DNA from: Rhizopus sp. PT2906
Lineage: Eukaryota > Mucoromycota > Mucoromycetes > Mucorales > Rhizopodaceae
Length of the DNA stretch: 64,000 nt
Assembly: GCA_025529335.1 (NCBI GenBank)
Contig: JAMYHX010000071.1
Span: forward strand, 54,459-118,458
Direction: 5' to 3'
Part shown: one piece after another, positions 33,203 through 43,286 of the stretch
Numbering within the stretch: position 1 is the first letter of the stretch
Layout of the letters: each line of letters starts with the position of its first letter
Translations under genes and position numbers: made by a program
Notes under the pieces: model-generated
The model's input: the letters and a program-made list of their open reading frames with translations, nothing else
Told to the model about the DNA's origin: nothing
Database searches by the model: none

Positions 33203-34096
33203 TCAAGCCAACAGTCTATCCAGGCTCTTTGAGATACCTATGCTGATACGAGCCTCTGAGTAATAGTTCCACCAAAGTGTATACAGCGCCCTATAGGTGT
33301 TTTCCAGATCGGATAACTGATTGATGTCAAGATCCCAAGGTTTAGCCATGATGAAATGAATATTTTTCACTTGGTTCATATCCCATATAGGCTTATGAGC
33401 CCATTGCAGCGTCTTCAATGCATTATAAACGTATGATATTGGCTTCCACTTATTTTTAAATATTTCATTCAGAAAGTCTTGGTCTGCAAATGGGTAAACC
33501 GTAAGATCTTCCATACTGTTTAGATAATTAATCATGTTATCGTATTTATCTTTGTTTGGCGAAAGTACGATAAGCCCACTATTAAAATAATCGGCTCGGT
33601 CACTAATTGGAGATGGCTGAATACTTTGACATCCTGTGTATGCGCAGTTTTCAGGTATCCAGTGAGGAGGATACTGCTTGATCTTTAGTGGATTACATGT
33701 ACAGGCGTAAGACGCAGCAACCCAGCCCTGAGGCAATTCTAAGCTCATCAGTTCGTCCATGTTCTTCACTGGTAGCATGTCCGCATCAAGTAACACCAGA
33801 CGGTCGTACTCAGTTTGGTTCCATACTGCCAATTTTGTCCACACCTCCGAGAACTGCTCAAATCGGTAATCTACTTTCCCAGATGGATATATGGCATCGA
33901 TGTTCTTCACAAGGCACCCGATGTTCTTGAGCATCTCCACGATTTCAGGCTTCACATGTGATGTATATAGAATTAAGAGAGGATATCGGCTATTATGAAC
34001 TTTATGTAAAGCATACTTCATTGTAACAACACCTTTAATGTAATCGTTTGAGTTAGTAATCACAACAGCCCAGGCGGCCTTGTGTTTCGTAACCAT
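33203..34096 (-). CDS. family 8 glycosyltransferase (glycogenin/galactinol synthase-like)
   Basis: Single-exon 297-residue GT8 enzyme; the ATG at 34096 is chosen because the frame upstream reads only through an AT-rich repeat array. Motifs: N-terminal AAWAVVITNSNDYIKGVVTM, sugar-nucleotide and Mn-binding DxD in YDRLVLLDADMLPV, ADYFNSGLIVLSPNKDKYD, YPFADQDFLNEIFKNKWKPI, and HFIMAKPWD in place of the usual HxxGxxKPW. No signal peptide or membrane segment, so cytosolic like glycogenin. Length fits the catalytic domain alone; the glycogen-synthase-binding tail of classical glycogenin is missing, so it may make a small glycoside rather than prime glycogen. It is divergent from EMC7 over a 232-bp promoter that contains the repeat at 34121-34217. 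Confidence 0.9.
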   Translation of the reverse strand: MVTKHKAAWAVVITNSNDYIKGVVTMKYALHKVHNSRYPLLILYTSHVKPEIVEMLKNIGCLVKNIDAIYPSGKVDYRFEQFSEVWTKLAVWNQTEYDRLVLLDADMLPVKNMDELMSLELPQGWVAASYACTCNPLKIKQYPPHWIPENCAYTGCQSIQPSPISDRADYFNSGLIVLSPNKDKYDNMINYLNSMEDLTVYPFADQDFLNEIFKNKWKPISYVYNALKTLQWAHKPIWDMNQVKNIHFIMAKPWDLDINQLSDLENTYRALYTLWWNYYSEARISIGISKSLDRLLA

Positions 34097-34120
34097 ATCT
34101 TTTATATAAAAATAGAATAA

Positions 34121-34217
34121 AGAAAGGATATAAAAAAGAAAGGATATAAAAAAGAAAGGATATAAAAAAGAAGAGATATAAAAAAGAAAAGATATAAAAA
34201 AGACAGGTTTAAAAAAG
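34121..34217 (-). repeat. 16-bp tandem repeat in GT8 promoter
   Basis: About six copies of a 16-bp unit (AAGAAAGGATATAAAA on the plus strand), decaying at the right end, starting 25 bp upstream of the GT8 start codon. Each unit contains a TATA-like word on both strands, so the array sits where a core promoter is expected. Confidence 0.85.
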
Positions 34218-34328
34218 GAGTACATTATATTAATGGCAACTGTCGGGGATACAATTCTGATACGCTGCAAGCAAAAGTCATTTAAAACAGTAAAGCCAAC
34301 AAAGTCCATTTTTTGCTGTATTACTGAA

Positions 34329-35263
34329 ATGAGAGTACTATATTTCTTGTTTGCAAGGTGCATATTTTAGAAAAACACGCTACATATGTGGCGCATTAAC
34401 TCACTACTTGTACAACAAGCTTACTTGCGACTCTTACATCAGCCGTTCGTCTTGAAGGAAAGGTCATTCCAAATGCTGTCATCAATGGTACATTATTATA
34501 TATATATATGCTTTATCTTTTTGTTCAAATCAACTCATTTTCAAACTAGATTTATCAAAGGTTGATTATACAACGGCCCGTGTTGCACTTAATGGTGCTT
34601 ATAAAACAACTCGTATTCAATCAGACGGACGCTTTGTATTGTAAGCATACTTTTTATCCTATCTTGTCCTATTAGATGTCTCAGCTAATTCTTGTAGTTA
34701 TGACGTCCAACCTGGATCATATATGCTAGAAATTCACAGTATAAAATACATATTTCCAAAGGTACATACACAAATATCACAATGTGTATTAATACACACC
34801 TATAGATGCGCGTAGATATCAATGATGAAGGACACATATGGGCAGCCTATACTGGCTTGGGACGTGATTGGAATAGTTTTGGACAGAGAGTTGGTTATCC
34901 ATTAGAGATCCAAGCTAAAGCAGAGGCAGATTACTTTATGGTAATGTTTGTTTGGGGGTATTATCCTTGTTATTAATGTATAATGTAGCAAAAACAAGGT
35001 TTTAACTTGAAGGATCTATTTGCCAACAAGATGTTCCTTATGATGGGTATGAGTGGCTTGATGTTATTGTTTATGCCCAAGATGATGAAGCAGATGCAGG
35101 AGATGAGTAAGTTGATCTATGGATATTATACTTTTATTATATATTAATTCTTCTTGTAGACCAAGAAATGGCAAATGAAGCGAGTCAACCACAAGTTCAA
35201 CAAAAGGGAGAGCCATCGAGACTAACTGAAACGTTTATTAAAGCTCAACAGAAAGGACATTAA
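34329..35263 (+). CDS. EMC7: ER membrane protein complex subunit 7
   Basis: Lumenal/single-TM subunit of the EMC insertase. Seven exons: 34329-34357, 34420-34487, 34550-34640, 34698-34761, 34806-34940, 34989-35106 and 35160-35263 (609 nt, 202 residues). Exon 1 (29 nt) supplies a signal peptide, MRVLYFLFASLLATLTSAVR after splicing. The beta-sandwich follows (LEGKVIPNAVIN, GRFVFYDVQPGSYMLEIHS), then a TM segment with the characteristic MFLMMGMSGLMLLFMPKMMK. A short hydrophilic tail follows. The 5'-most exon was deduced from the need for a signal peptide and a canonical intron. The gene converges on the lipase gene with only 25 bp between stop codons. Confidence 0.92.
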
Positions 35264-35288
35264 ATAATAAATATAAAGGGGATATAAG

Positions 35289-36918
35289 TTAGTTGTTGCT
35301 GTTGCTGATTTGTGGTCTTGTTTCATTCGAAAGCTTTTCAATTAATGCAGTAAAGTTGAGATGTAGAGCATCATCAGGGAAACATGCCTCTTGTATACCA
35401 AAGGCCCTATAGTACGAATGTATTAGTAATCAAAGTCAATTTTAGCATACGATCTTACTCAGAGTGCTCAAAGGCAGAGAAATAGGGCGATGAGTTGGAG
35501 CAGTTTCTTGTTTCGAACGGTCCAGGGCATACTTCTATAGAGATCATGTGAGCAATCGTTACTGGGTGATGTGCTCTTTAACTTACTCAGCAACAATTCT
35601 CCGTTATTATAATACTTTAACCAGTATTCATCTCCTTCATGCTAACAAGAGGTGTGTGTTCAGTACAACAACCATTTAATGTTTATCTCAACTTACAACG
35701 TATCCATCGAGAATTGATGGCTTATGAGGCATTTCTATTTTCAACCAAAAAAAAACTGTCAGTACATATCTTGTTGGCTTACGATCATATATATATACTT
35801 GCCATCTAAAGCATTCACAAGACGGACGACCTCTATATCCTTGTCTGCGATATATTTCGCATAGTTGTAATCACCTACACGAGGTTTGGCTAGGGGATGT
35901 CTTTTAGAATCGTTCTTGAATAATTATATGTCTTCTTACCTAATAAATAGGTCTTAAAGTTATTACGGTTCAACTGAGGGAAATCATATTGAAGATGTGT
36001 AGCGACTAATGAACAGACGCCGGCGCCAAAAGAATGTCTAGTAGAGGTTGTTATTATTTGCTCTTTCTCTTTCTTTTTATTTATAAAAAAAAAATACTTA
36101 CCCAACTACTGCTACTTTATAGTTTGGATATATTGTCAATTGATCCTTCATAGTATTGCGAATGATTTCTCGGATATCTAACGCAGATTCCAAGTAACCT
36201 AGATATAATTTATTTCTTTAGTCATAATCCTCATATGTGAGCCTATTATTTTACCTTCTTGTACTCGAATGCCAGGGATGAATGGATGATCAACCAAATC
36301 TTGTTTGCTCCACTAAATTAGAGAGTTAATGTTTTATGCATTTTAAGGGGGGGGTTAAAAGATATGTTACAAGAATTCTGTTACTATTGCTATTGGCTCC
36401 CCTGACTTGAATAAAAAACGTTGTCATACTATGTGCATATAACAATAAGTTTAACGCATTGATCAATTTAACACATACTTATCCGATCTCAGTATTTGAC
36501 CGGTGATATCATTAGGAAACGTTTTAAACGTTCGAACAACGACAGCATCAGGTAATACTTCAGAACATGTGGGACAATCCCATACGTCAAGACTTTCTCT
36601 ACAGTTTGTTGTCTTACAAAGGGCAGACACGAACATGAGCTCCTTAGCAATGGGTGAAGTCTCGTCATAGGTATAAACAACATCTGAAGAAGGAAGTAAG
36701 GATGTTTCGTTTGGAGCCATGAATATGCCGTCTTTAATCAGGTCTAGGTAAATGTCTACAGGTTGAGCAGGATCATATGTTATAGCTTTCATCTGATCAT
36801 TGGTATAAACAACAGGCCATCGGTTGTCACGGTTACGCTGGGCTGTTCGCTGACACTGACCGACTTGAATCAAGGACGTGATAAATGGTACATAAATAAA
36901 TAGTTTCTTTACAAGCAT
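35289..36918 (-). CDS. secreted class 3 (triacylglycerol) lipase
   Basis: Fungal class 3 lipase related to the Rhizopus/Rhizomucor lipases. Ten exons (36918-36479, 36428-36371, 36312-36255, 36198-36102, 36037-35940, 35889-35803, 35734-35697, 35641-35587, 35534-35459, 35406-35289) make 1125 nt, 374 residues. Signal peptide: MLVKKLFIYVPFITSLIQVG ending near CQR. The oxyanion-loop region reads IQVRGANSNSN (usually FRGTNS). The nucleophile serine is in VVGHSFGAGVCSL, the Asp region in VVRLVNALDEMPHKP, and the likely catalytic His in VHEGDEYW. Disulfide cysteines are present (CRESLDVWDCPTC, RNCSNS). Intron 6 is GC-AG (G|GCAAGT). The R-G-A oxyanion variant may alter chain-length preference, which is inference. 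Confidence 0.93.
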
Positions 36919-37475
36919 CCTCTTTTGTAAAGATCAAAATGAAAAAAAAGCGATATCAAAGACAAGAAAACCAAGAACCCTTTTCTTTTTAAAAAGAAAA
37001 TATTTAGAGCGAGTGGCTGGATTCTTTATTTTACTTAAAGGAGACGCTTTTGAAATACCTTTTTCACGTACACATGCTCTCTCTTTTTTTTTTTTCTGTG
37101 GAATGTTTTCTGTCATAGTTTCTGTTGCCCACATAGGCTTTGTCCACTCATATCGTACTATATGATTTCGACCTACAGTCAATTGCTCTTTGTACTTCTA
37201 ATAATCGGTATATCAATGAATGTTTTGGATGTTGCGTATCCTCATGAGAAATAGAGTTAGAACGTGGTCTACCCCCCTTTTTTTTCCTCTCGAGTGATAT
37301 GTGATCTTATTGACCATCCAGCTTAAATTGATTTATTATTGCTGATGTCACCTGAGTTCATTTATAGCTTCTTTGCCTGTCAAGAGTATATATATACTCC
37401 ACAATAACCTTAAAATAATATATACGTATACTCAACAAACCATGCTATAGCCGCACCTTCCTTTTCCTGAAACAT
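36919..37475. other. intergenic, nothing recognised
   Basis: Promoter of the lipase gene. The minus-strand frame at 36934-37182 and others have no domain. Contains a long pyrimidine tract. Confidence 0.5.
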
Positions 37476-37772
37476 ATGTTTTTAATGTCCTTGCTGCATT
37501 CAGCATATCCAAATATGGCTCAGTTCTCTTTTGGCAATCCATACGGTGCAATTCAAACAGTCCATCAAAAAGGAGTAACAGAAAAGGGAGGACAAGAGAA
37601 CATTCAAGTGTTTCTTTTATGTGATAAACCCCACGCTTTAAATAAATATATCGATAGATTGTTCGTATTAAAACTTGTTAAAATCGAATATGTCGCTATT
37701 TTATTCCAAAGCAATATTAATACCCTTTGCGCAGATTCGGATATGCGGAAAGAATTTATCATTAAAGCTTGA
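37476..37772 (+). CDS. hypothetical 98-residue frame, doubtful
   Basis: Single frame with ATG at 37476 and an alternative in-frame start (MAQFSFGNPYGA). No domain, signal or coiled coil is obvious; an apparent amphipathic stretch near the end may be chance. It lies between the lipase promoter and the 3' end of the UPF0014 gene. Kept only because its N-terminal part is less hydrophobic and AT-biased than shadow frames. Confidence 0.2.
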   Translation: MFLMSLLHSAYPNMAQFSFGNPYGAIQTVHQKGVTEKGGQENIQVFLLCDKPHALNKYIDRLFVLKLVKIEYVAILFQSNINTLCADSDMRKEFIIKA

Positions 37773-37898
37773 AAGTTATGCGGTAAAATTTCCTTTTTAA
37801 ATAGTGAGGGGTGGTATGCTTGTGGATTTACAATGATTCTGGGACAATGTAATCAACAGGAATAATACAGTAAATAAATAATAATGTAAGTATGATGT

Positions 37899-39139
37899 TT
37901 ATGATACAAGATCACCAGAAGTCTTTCTCGGACTCATCTTTTGACAATAGAGACTCAAGAGTGTCAACTTTTCTTTCCAGTGTTTAAGATTGAATAGTCT
38001 AGACTTGTTTTCATAGATTCTATCGTATCGCATTGTTTGATCCTTATCGATTAAAATAGACATACAAGCCTAAATTTAAAAATAAGTACACGCGTGTATA
38101 ATAAAAGCGATTGACGTACTGTGACAGCCATGATGACTCCTAACGTACTACTAGCCGCAACCATAAACATGATACTCTGCTGGTAAATGACGGCCTGCAT
38201 CATAGGTGCTCCTGCCATAATTTGACCTGTCATCATACCCGGAATGTTGATCATGCCCATAACGCTCAACTGTGTGATAACAGGAATCAAGGCAACCCTG
38301 ATAGCTTCTACCGCCAGCGGCAGAGAGGCTTCAAACCTGCTAGCACCATAGGCTAATCTTGTTTCAAGCGCGGGTGCGTGGATTCTGCAGATAGATTAGA
38401 CTAAAAGATTAACATATAACTCTTACCATTTACCTGAAATCATCCAAGCATCGTTCTGTAGCCATTGCGACACTTGTCATCGAGTTACCCAAAAGCATTC
38501 CAATGACAGGTATAAATGTGGGCGGGTCCCAAAATGGCTCCGCTTGTAACACAACAGCAGTACCCACGTAAGTTATAAACAGATTACTGGTAAGCAATAT
38601 GATGAACATGATAGGGAACTATATAAGACGGATTCAATATATATATATATATATATCATTTTCATGTGTGAAATGCATCTTACCATTCGTTTAAATGATT
38701 TCTTTGTTCTATTGAATACAGTTTCATAGGATGCAAGTAGGACCAATACGGCTATATAAGGACGTCATAAGGGACGATTTAGTGATCTTTAGAAAGTCAC
38801 ACGCAGACTCATACTTACTGGACATGATGATGATAACGCTCATGTGCTTAGTCCTTAATACATCATCTAGTATTAGACCCTATAACCTTGTGTTATTATT
38901 CCTCTGATTCATCATCTAATGTTGTATTTACCATCAATGATAACTGAATGACACATCGTATACCAGACAGGATGAGTGAAAATTCAAGTTTTATTCCAAA
39001 TATTAAACTGATCAAAGCTTAAAGATAATCAGTAACATACAACATAGGGGTCCTTTTTTTATTTGCTACCTGCTATAAACACAAATACAGAAGCTTCAGC
39101 TACATTCCACCATGACAAGTCTGTGCTCCCATTATCCAT
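37899..39139 (-). CDS. UPF0014/FetB-family membrane transporter
   Basis: Homologue of bacterial FetB and plant ALS3/STAR2-type UPF0014 permeases (metal or UDP-sugar transport with an ABC partner). Seven exons proposed: 39139-39070, 39017-38932, 38886-38819, 38751-38684, 38618-38434, 38384-38120 and 38069-37899. About seven TM segments are seen, for example WWNVAEASVFVFIAALISL, VLVLLASYETVFNR, MFIILLTSNLFITYVGTAVV and the diagnostic QLSVMGMINIPGMMTGQIMA followed by GAPMMQAVIYQ. ERCLDDF lies in the cytoplasmic loop. The exons total one base more than a multiple of three: the exon 3 to exon 4 junction is off by one next to a GGG at 38820-38822, so there is a one-base indel, an unusual splice or a sequence error. 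Confidence 0.85.
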
Positions 39140-39416
39140 GTTTAAAGAATAAATAAATAAAAAAAAAGAGAGAGAGAGAAAAGCAATGTTATTGAAGATC
39201 AGATTAAACTATGGCCCCCTTTATGTATCACACAAGCATGGTCGGAAAAAAATTTTACATCTTAGTTTTAATCAGATAACAAATTTTTTTTGGATGGTTC
39301 TTCTTTATTAAGGCGTATATTATACTATATATTACTGAAGGTGGTATAAAGATTATTTTCCTTTATGTCCTCCTTTTTCTAGAGGAAAGGAGGACGAAAG
39401 GGGTTAGAAGGAGGTA

Positions 39417-40354
39417 TTATTTTTCAGAAGCTGTAATTTCTGCTGCAATTGTCTTTATTCTTGAGAGTAAACCATTCACTTCACCTCGGCATTGTATGGA
39501 TGCACTTGTACAATCCCTTGTTTGAGTAGCCGATTTTTCTATTTCACTCTTCAACACATCCAAAAGTGAATTAACATATCCAACAAACATTTCTGTATTA
39601 GCCTGTAGCTGCTTTTTCATTAATGCAATATTGTCTGTATGTTGACGGCGTTGCTTTAGTTTGATATTAATTAGTTCCATCATGAGTTCATTCCTTTCTG
39701 TAATGTATTTTGCTTGCTCCACAAGCAGAGAGTGATCCTTTTCGAGAAGTGCCATTTCCCTTTGACATCTATCATGGAGTTGTTCAACAGAATCTTCCAG
39801 GAGATGATGTTTATGCTTCAATTGATTCTTTTCCTTGACGGCAACATCTCGATCATGTTCCAACACTTGTTCTCGCTTTCTCAAGTCTTCTAGTTGACGA
39901 CGAGACGCTAAGGCTTCATCTTTTAATTGCTTTACCTTGAGTTCGAGTTGACTAGAGACCTTTTTGGTTTCGTCCAATAGTTTTTGTTTTGACTCGAGTG
40001 CCTGCATAATTTCCTTTATGCGATCCCGATAAACCTTGTTTGAACTTAGGTAATATTGCGTATCCTTTTCATTTTGTAATTTAGCCTGACGAAGGGTTTC
40101 CAACTACCCATAAAAAAAAAGATGAAAAAGAGACATTTAGATTAAGCTATTCTTCTGTCTTCTTTCTTTTCTTTTTTTACCTGTGCCTTGGTAGTACTGA
40201 TCTCATTTTGAATAGCTTCATACTTGCTACTTAATTGTTCAAGCACCTTGTTGGTCCTAGAAGACGTACTAGGCTGCGGCTGCACCACTACTGCAATGGG
40301 AGGTGACATCAATAAGCTGGATGTATGAGAGAATGAATCTTGAATATGAAGCAT
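39417..40354 (-). CDS. SHE3-like coiled-coil protein
   Basis: Two exons, 40354-40181 and 40103-39417, 861 nt, 286 residues. After a short Ser-rich start (PQPSTSSRTNKVLEQLSSKY) the protein is almost wholly coiled coil, for example YEAIQNEISTTKAQ/LETLRQ, SRRQLEDLRKREQVLEHDRD and KHKHHLLEDSVEQLHDRCQR. It ends in a less helical section (RGEVNGLLSRIKTIAAEITA). The sequence pattern (QLSSKYxAIQxEIS-TKAQLE) recalls the fungal SHE3 family, the mRNA-myosin adaptor of budding yeast. Other coiled-coil families cannot be excluded without a search. No membrane segment. Confidence 0.65.
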
Positions 40355-40963
40355 TTAAAAAAGAATGACTGAAAATCGATGTGTAAAAGAGAAGAAGGGA
40401 AAGAAAAAGAGAGATTTCTAAACAATTTAACTGAGGGAGATAATAAAGGGACTTACTATTTTATTTAGAAGCAAGGGTGAAAGTATCTATTATTGTCTTC
40501 ACTGTCTATAATTAAAAGAAGACAAGGTCTTGGAATACTTGATAGTCTCTCTCTCTCTCTCTCTCTACTGATTCTCCTATTTTTAAAATAAGGATCAATA
40601 TACCCTTTTCCTTATTTAAAGCATGTGTCATTGCTTCAATGAGTATATTCAGTCAAGTTAGACATGATGCGCATAAGTTACTGATTTAATAAATGCATAA
40701 TGTTGTACGGGCATGAAAGTCATGATCACCCGTCATAATAATAGGGTACTTGACATGGGTAAACATTGAACCCTCATACGTATGTCATCTAATCCCTCAG
40801 GGGTCTAATCCTCCCCTTTCTCTCTTGCCTCCCTTTATATTGAAAATATAGTTTATGAACCAGAGTAAAATAAATAAATAAAACCACATGCATTTACGTA
40901 TATTTAAAAGCAATAAAAGCAGAAAAAGATAATATATAATTTTTTCTTTGCATTGTTACCTTT
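40355..40963. other. divergent promoter region with (CT)n
   Basis: Separates the SHE3-like gene (minus) and the I9 inhibitor gene (plus). Contains (CT)n at about 40545-40566. No coding frame supported. Confidence 0.5.
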
Positions 40964-41286
40964 ATGAGATTGATCGTCCTATTGTTTCTATTCTTGACTA
41001 TTGTTTACACTTTAGCTGAAGGTAATTAAGAAAGATAGACACATATATAATAGAATGTAAATTAAGCAAACACGTAGATTTTACAACTTATATCATACGA
41101 TTCAGTAGCTCTATTAGCGAAGACCAAGCCAAAATCGTAAAATCGACCGTTATGAGCGCAGGTGGGAAGGTAATGGGTGACTATGACTCTGAATTCCTTA
41201 TTGCTTCTCTACCCTTTCCGGATGCTGCAATCATTGAATCCTTAAAGAATATCAGCTATGTGGGCTCTGTAGACAAAGTGAACTAA
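40964..41286 (+). CDS. secreted peptidase inhibitor I9 / subtilisin-propeptide-like protein
   Basis: Two exons, 40964-41021 and 41078-41286, give 88 residues (267 nt). The N-terminus is a clear signal peptide (MRLIVLLFLFLTIVYTLAE). The mature part has the I9 fold pattern: TTYIIRFSSSISEDQAKIVK, a glycine turn (SAGGKVMGDYDSEFLIASL), then ESLKNISYVGSVDKVN. This matches stand-alone subtilisin-propeptide inhibitors such as yeast Pbi2 and oyster-mushroom POIA1. Pbi2 lacks a signal peptide, so this copy is likely vacuolar or secreted. The first exon is short, which is why simple frame finding misses the gene. Confidence 0.8.
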
Positions 41287-41454
41287 AATGCATAACAATT
41301 GAATTTATATGATTAACAAACCCCGATTGGTAAAAATTTGCCCTTCAATTAAAATAAACAACTTGTTTCTGTAAACTAGTTCATGAGTTTACAGCATTGA
41401 TCCTCTCTTATTGTTCCCCATTTTCTCTCTCTCTCTCTTTTTCTCTGTTTACTG

Positions 41455-43286
41455 ATGTCAAATAGTCCGTATAGGCAGCAATTTATTCAGAGAAAAAACA
41501 CACATTCTCAACCTATAAATAGAAAACCGTCCATCACAGATAATATTGCATTGGGTGTGGAATGCGCTTCATTTGATAGCATTCGTACTGACTTGAGTAT
41601 TGGAAGTAAAGACGTTATTGTTGCCGAACAATGGCTTGTACTTGGACGGATAGGTGAAGGTTCCTTTGGTGAAGTATTCGAAGGTAACCATCAACGATTC
41701 CTTGTTTTTTCTTTACCAACTCTTCTTCATAGCTGAGGATATTGATACAGGAAGAAAATATGCCATTAAAAGAGAACCATTAAAGATGCGTCACCCTCAA
41801 ATCAAACATGAAAGCATCATTTATGACGTACTTGCTGGTGGTCGTAAGTCTTTATGTTATTATTATTTTCTCACCACTCATGTTTTGCATATATAGCGGG
41901 TATTCCACAATGCCACTGGCATGGCCAACACGATGAATTTGATTGTATTGTGATTGACTTACTCGGTCCTAATTTAAACCAACTTAAAGAAGTCACTACA
42001 AAACTCCCAGTGGATGTTGTCATTGACTTTGGCTGTCAAATGGTAAACGTCCTAAAGCATATAAAACAATTGACTCATTTCCGCCCTAGGTTACCATAAT
42101 AGAACATATACATAAAAGAGGACTTGTCTATCGAGATGTAAAGCCTGACAACTTTTTGTTTCCTGCACAATGTATATTACCTGAACCAGAAATGATCGAA
42201 AGCACTGACGATCAAGGCACATCGCTGATCAAATATCGATATCCAACCTGTGATGAGATCTTTCAAAAATGGAATATGCCTCGACCGAAACTGCACATTG
42301 TTGACTTTGGATTAACAACTTGGTATAAAGATCCAGTCACAAACAAAATCTATCCGGAATCAAAAAAGAATTACAAAAATAAGACGGGTACAGCTCGATA
42401 TGCTTCACTGAATGTACATCGCGGCAAGTCGCACGCGCGACGTGACGATATAGAGAGTATTGGCTATCTCATTTTGGATCTTGTCTTTGGTACCCTACCG
42501 TGGGCTGGTATTCAGGCACGAAATTCTCGTGCAGGATGGGATAAAATGAAGCAGATCAAACAGGATACATTCATGAGCGATCTCTGTGCTGGTTTGCCTC
42601 AAGGCTTTCTTGAATTCATAGAATATGCACAAAATATCAAGTTTGCTGAGGAACCCAATTATGAACTCCTTCGACAATTTTTGCAAGGATCATTACCTGG
42701 TGGAAAGTACTCAAATATCGTTCGATCACCATTTGGCGGTCACACAGAACAAAAATGGCTCATGAATGTCGAAAAGGATCCAGCGCTCACTGGTCAGGGA
42801 CGACCTGCTAATCCAAATCGATACCAGGAATTTGTACGAGCATCTCCTCAACAGCCCCGTCGCAGAAAGCAGTCTTATGGTTACCACGAGAATAACGATG
42901 AAGGTCTGTTCCACATGGACGATTTGACGAACGCTATCAATGACTTGAAACCATCATCACGGAAGAGACAGAGTATTACTCACAGGCGGACTAGTAAGGA
43001 CGCTGGTAAGCTGGCCGAAACTGGACCATCCTCTTTCCAAAAACTTGTGGCGAAAACTAGGAAAAAGCAGAGACCGGTCGGTTGGAACTCACATAGACAT
43101 GAGAATGAGCCATGGAATCCGGTGACAGATTGGGAGGCAACTTCTGACAAGAACAACAAAAAGGAATCTTCATGGGGAGAAGATAATATAAAGGCTACTT
43201 GGGGTAATAAAGAAGACACTTGGGACAGTGATAATAGAGAAGAGAACACCTGGGCAGCTTCAGTACAAAAACCATGGGAACAGTAA
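41455..43286 (+). CDS. casein kinase 1 family protein kinase with Trp-rich tail
   Basis: Exons: 41455-41683, 41733-41843, 41897-42042 and 42090-43286 (1683 nt, 560 residues). Kinase motifs: GRIGEGSFGEVFE (P-loop), KYAIKREP (VAIK), IHKRGLVYRDVKPDNFLF (catalytic loop), HIVDFGLTTWYKDP (DFG), and the CK1-type region GTARYASLNVHRGKSHARRD, DIESIGYLILDLVFGTLPWA. CK1 kinases have this SIN-like variant in place of APE. A CK1 insert rich in acidic residues sits between the catalytic loop and DFG. The tail after the kinase has a basic patch (PRRRKQSYG) and then eight tryptophans in the last 71 residues in acidic/Ser/Asn context (SSWGED, ATWGNKEDTWDS). The tail is unusual for CK1. Confidence 0.92.
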
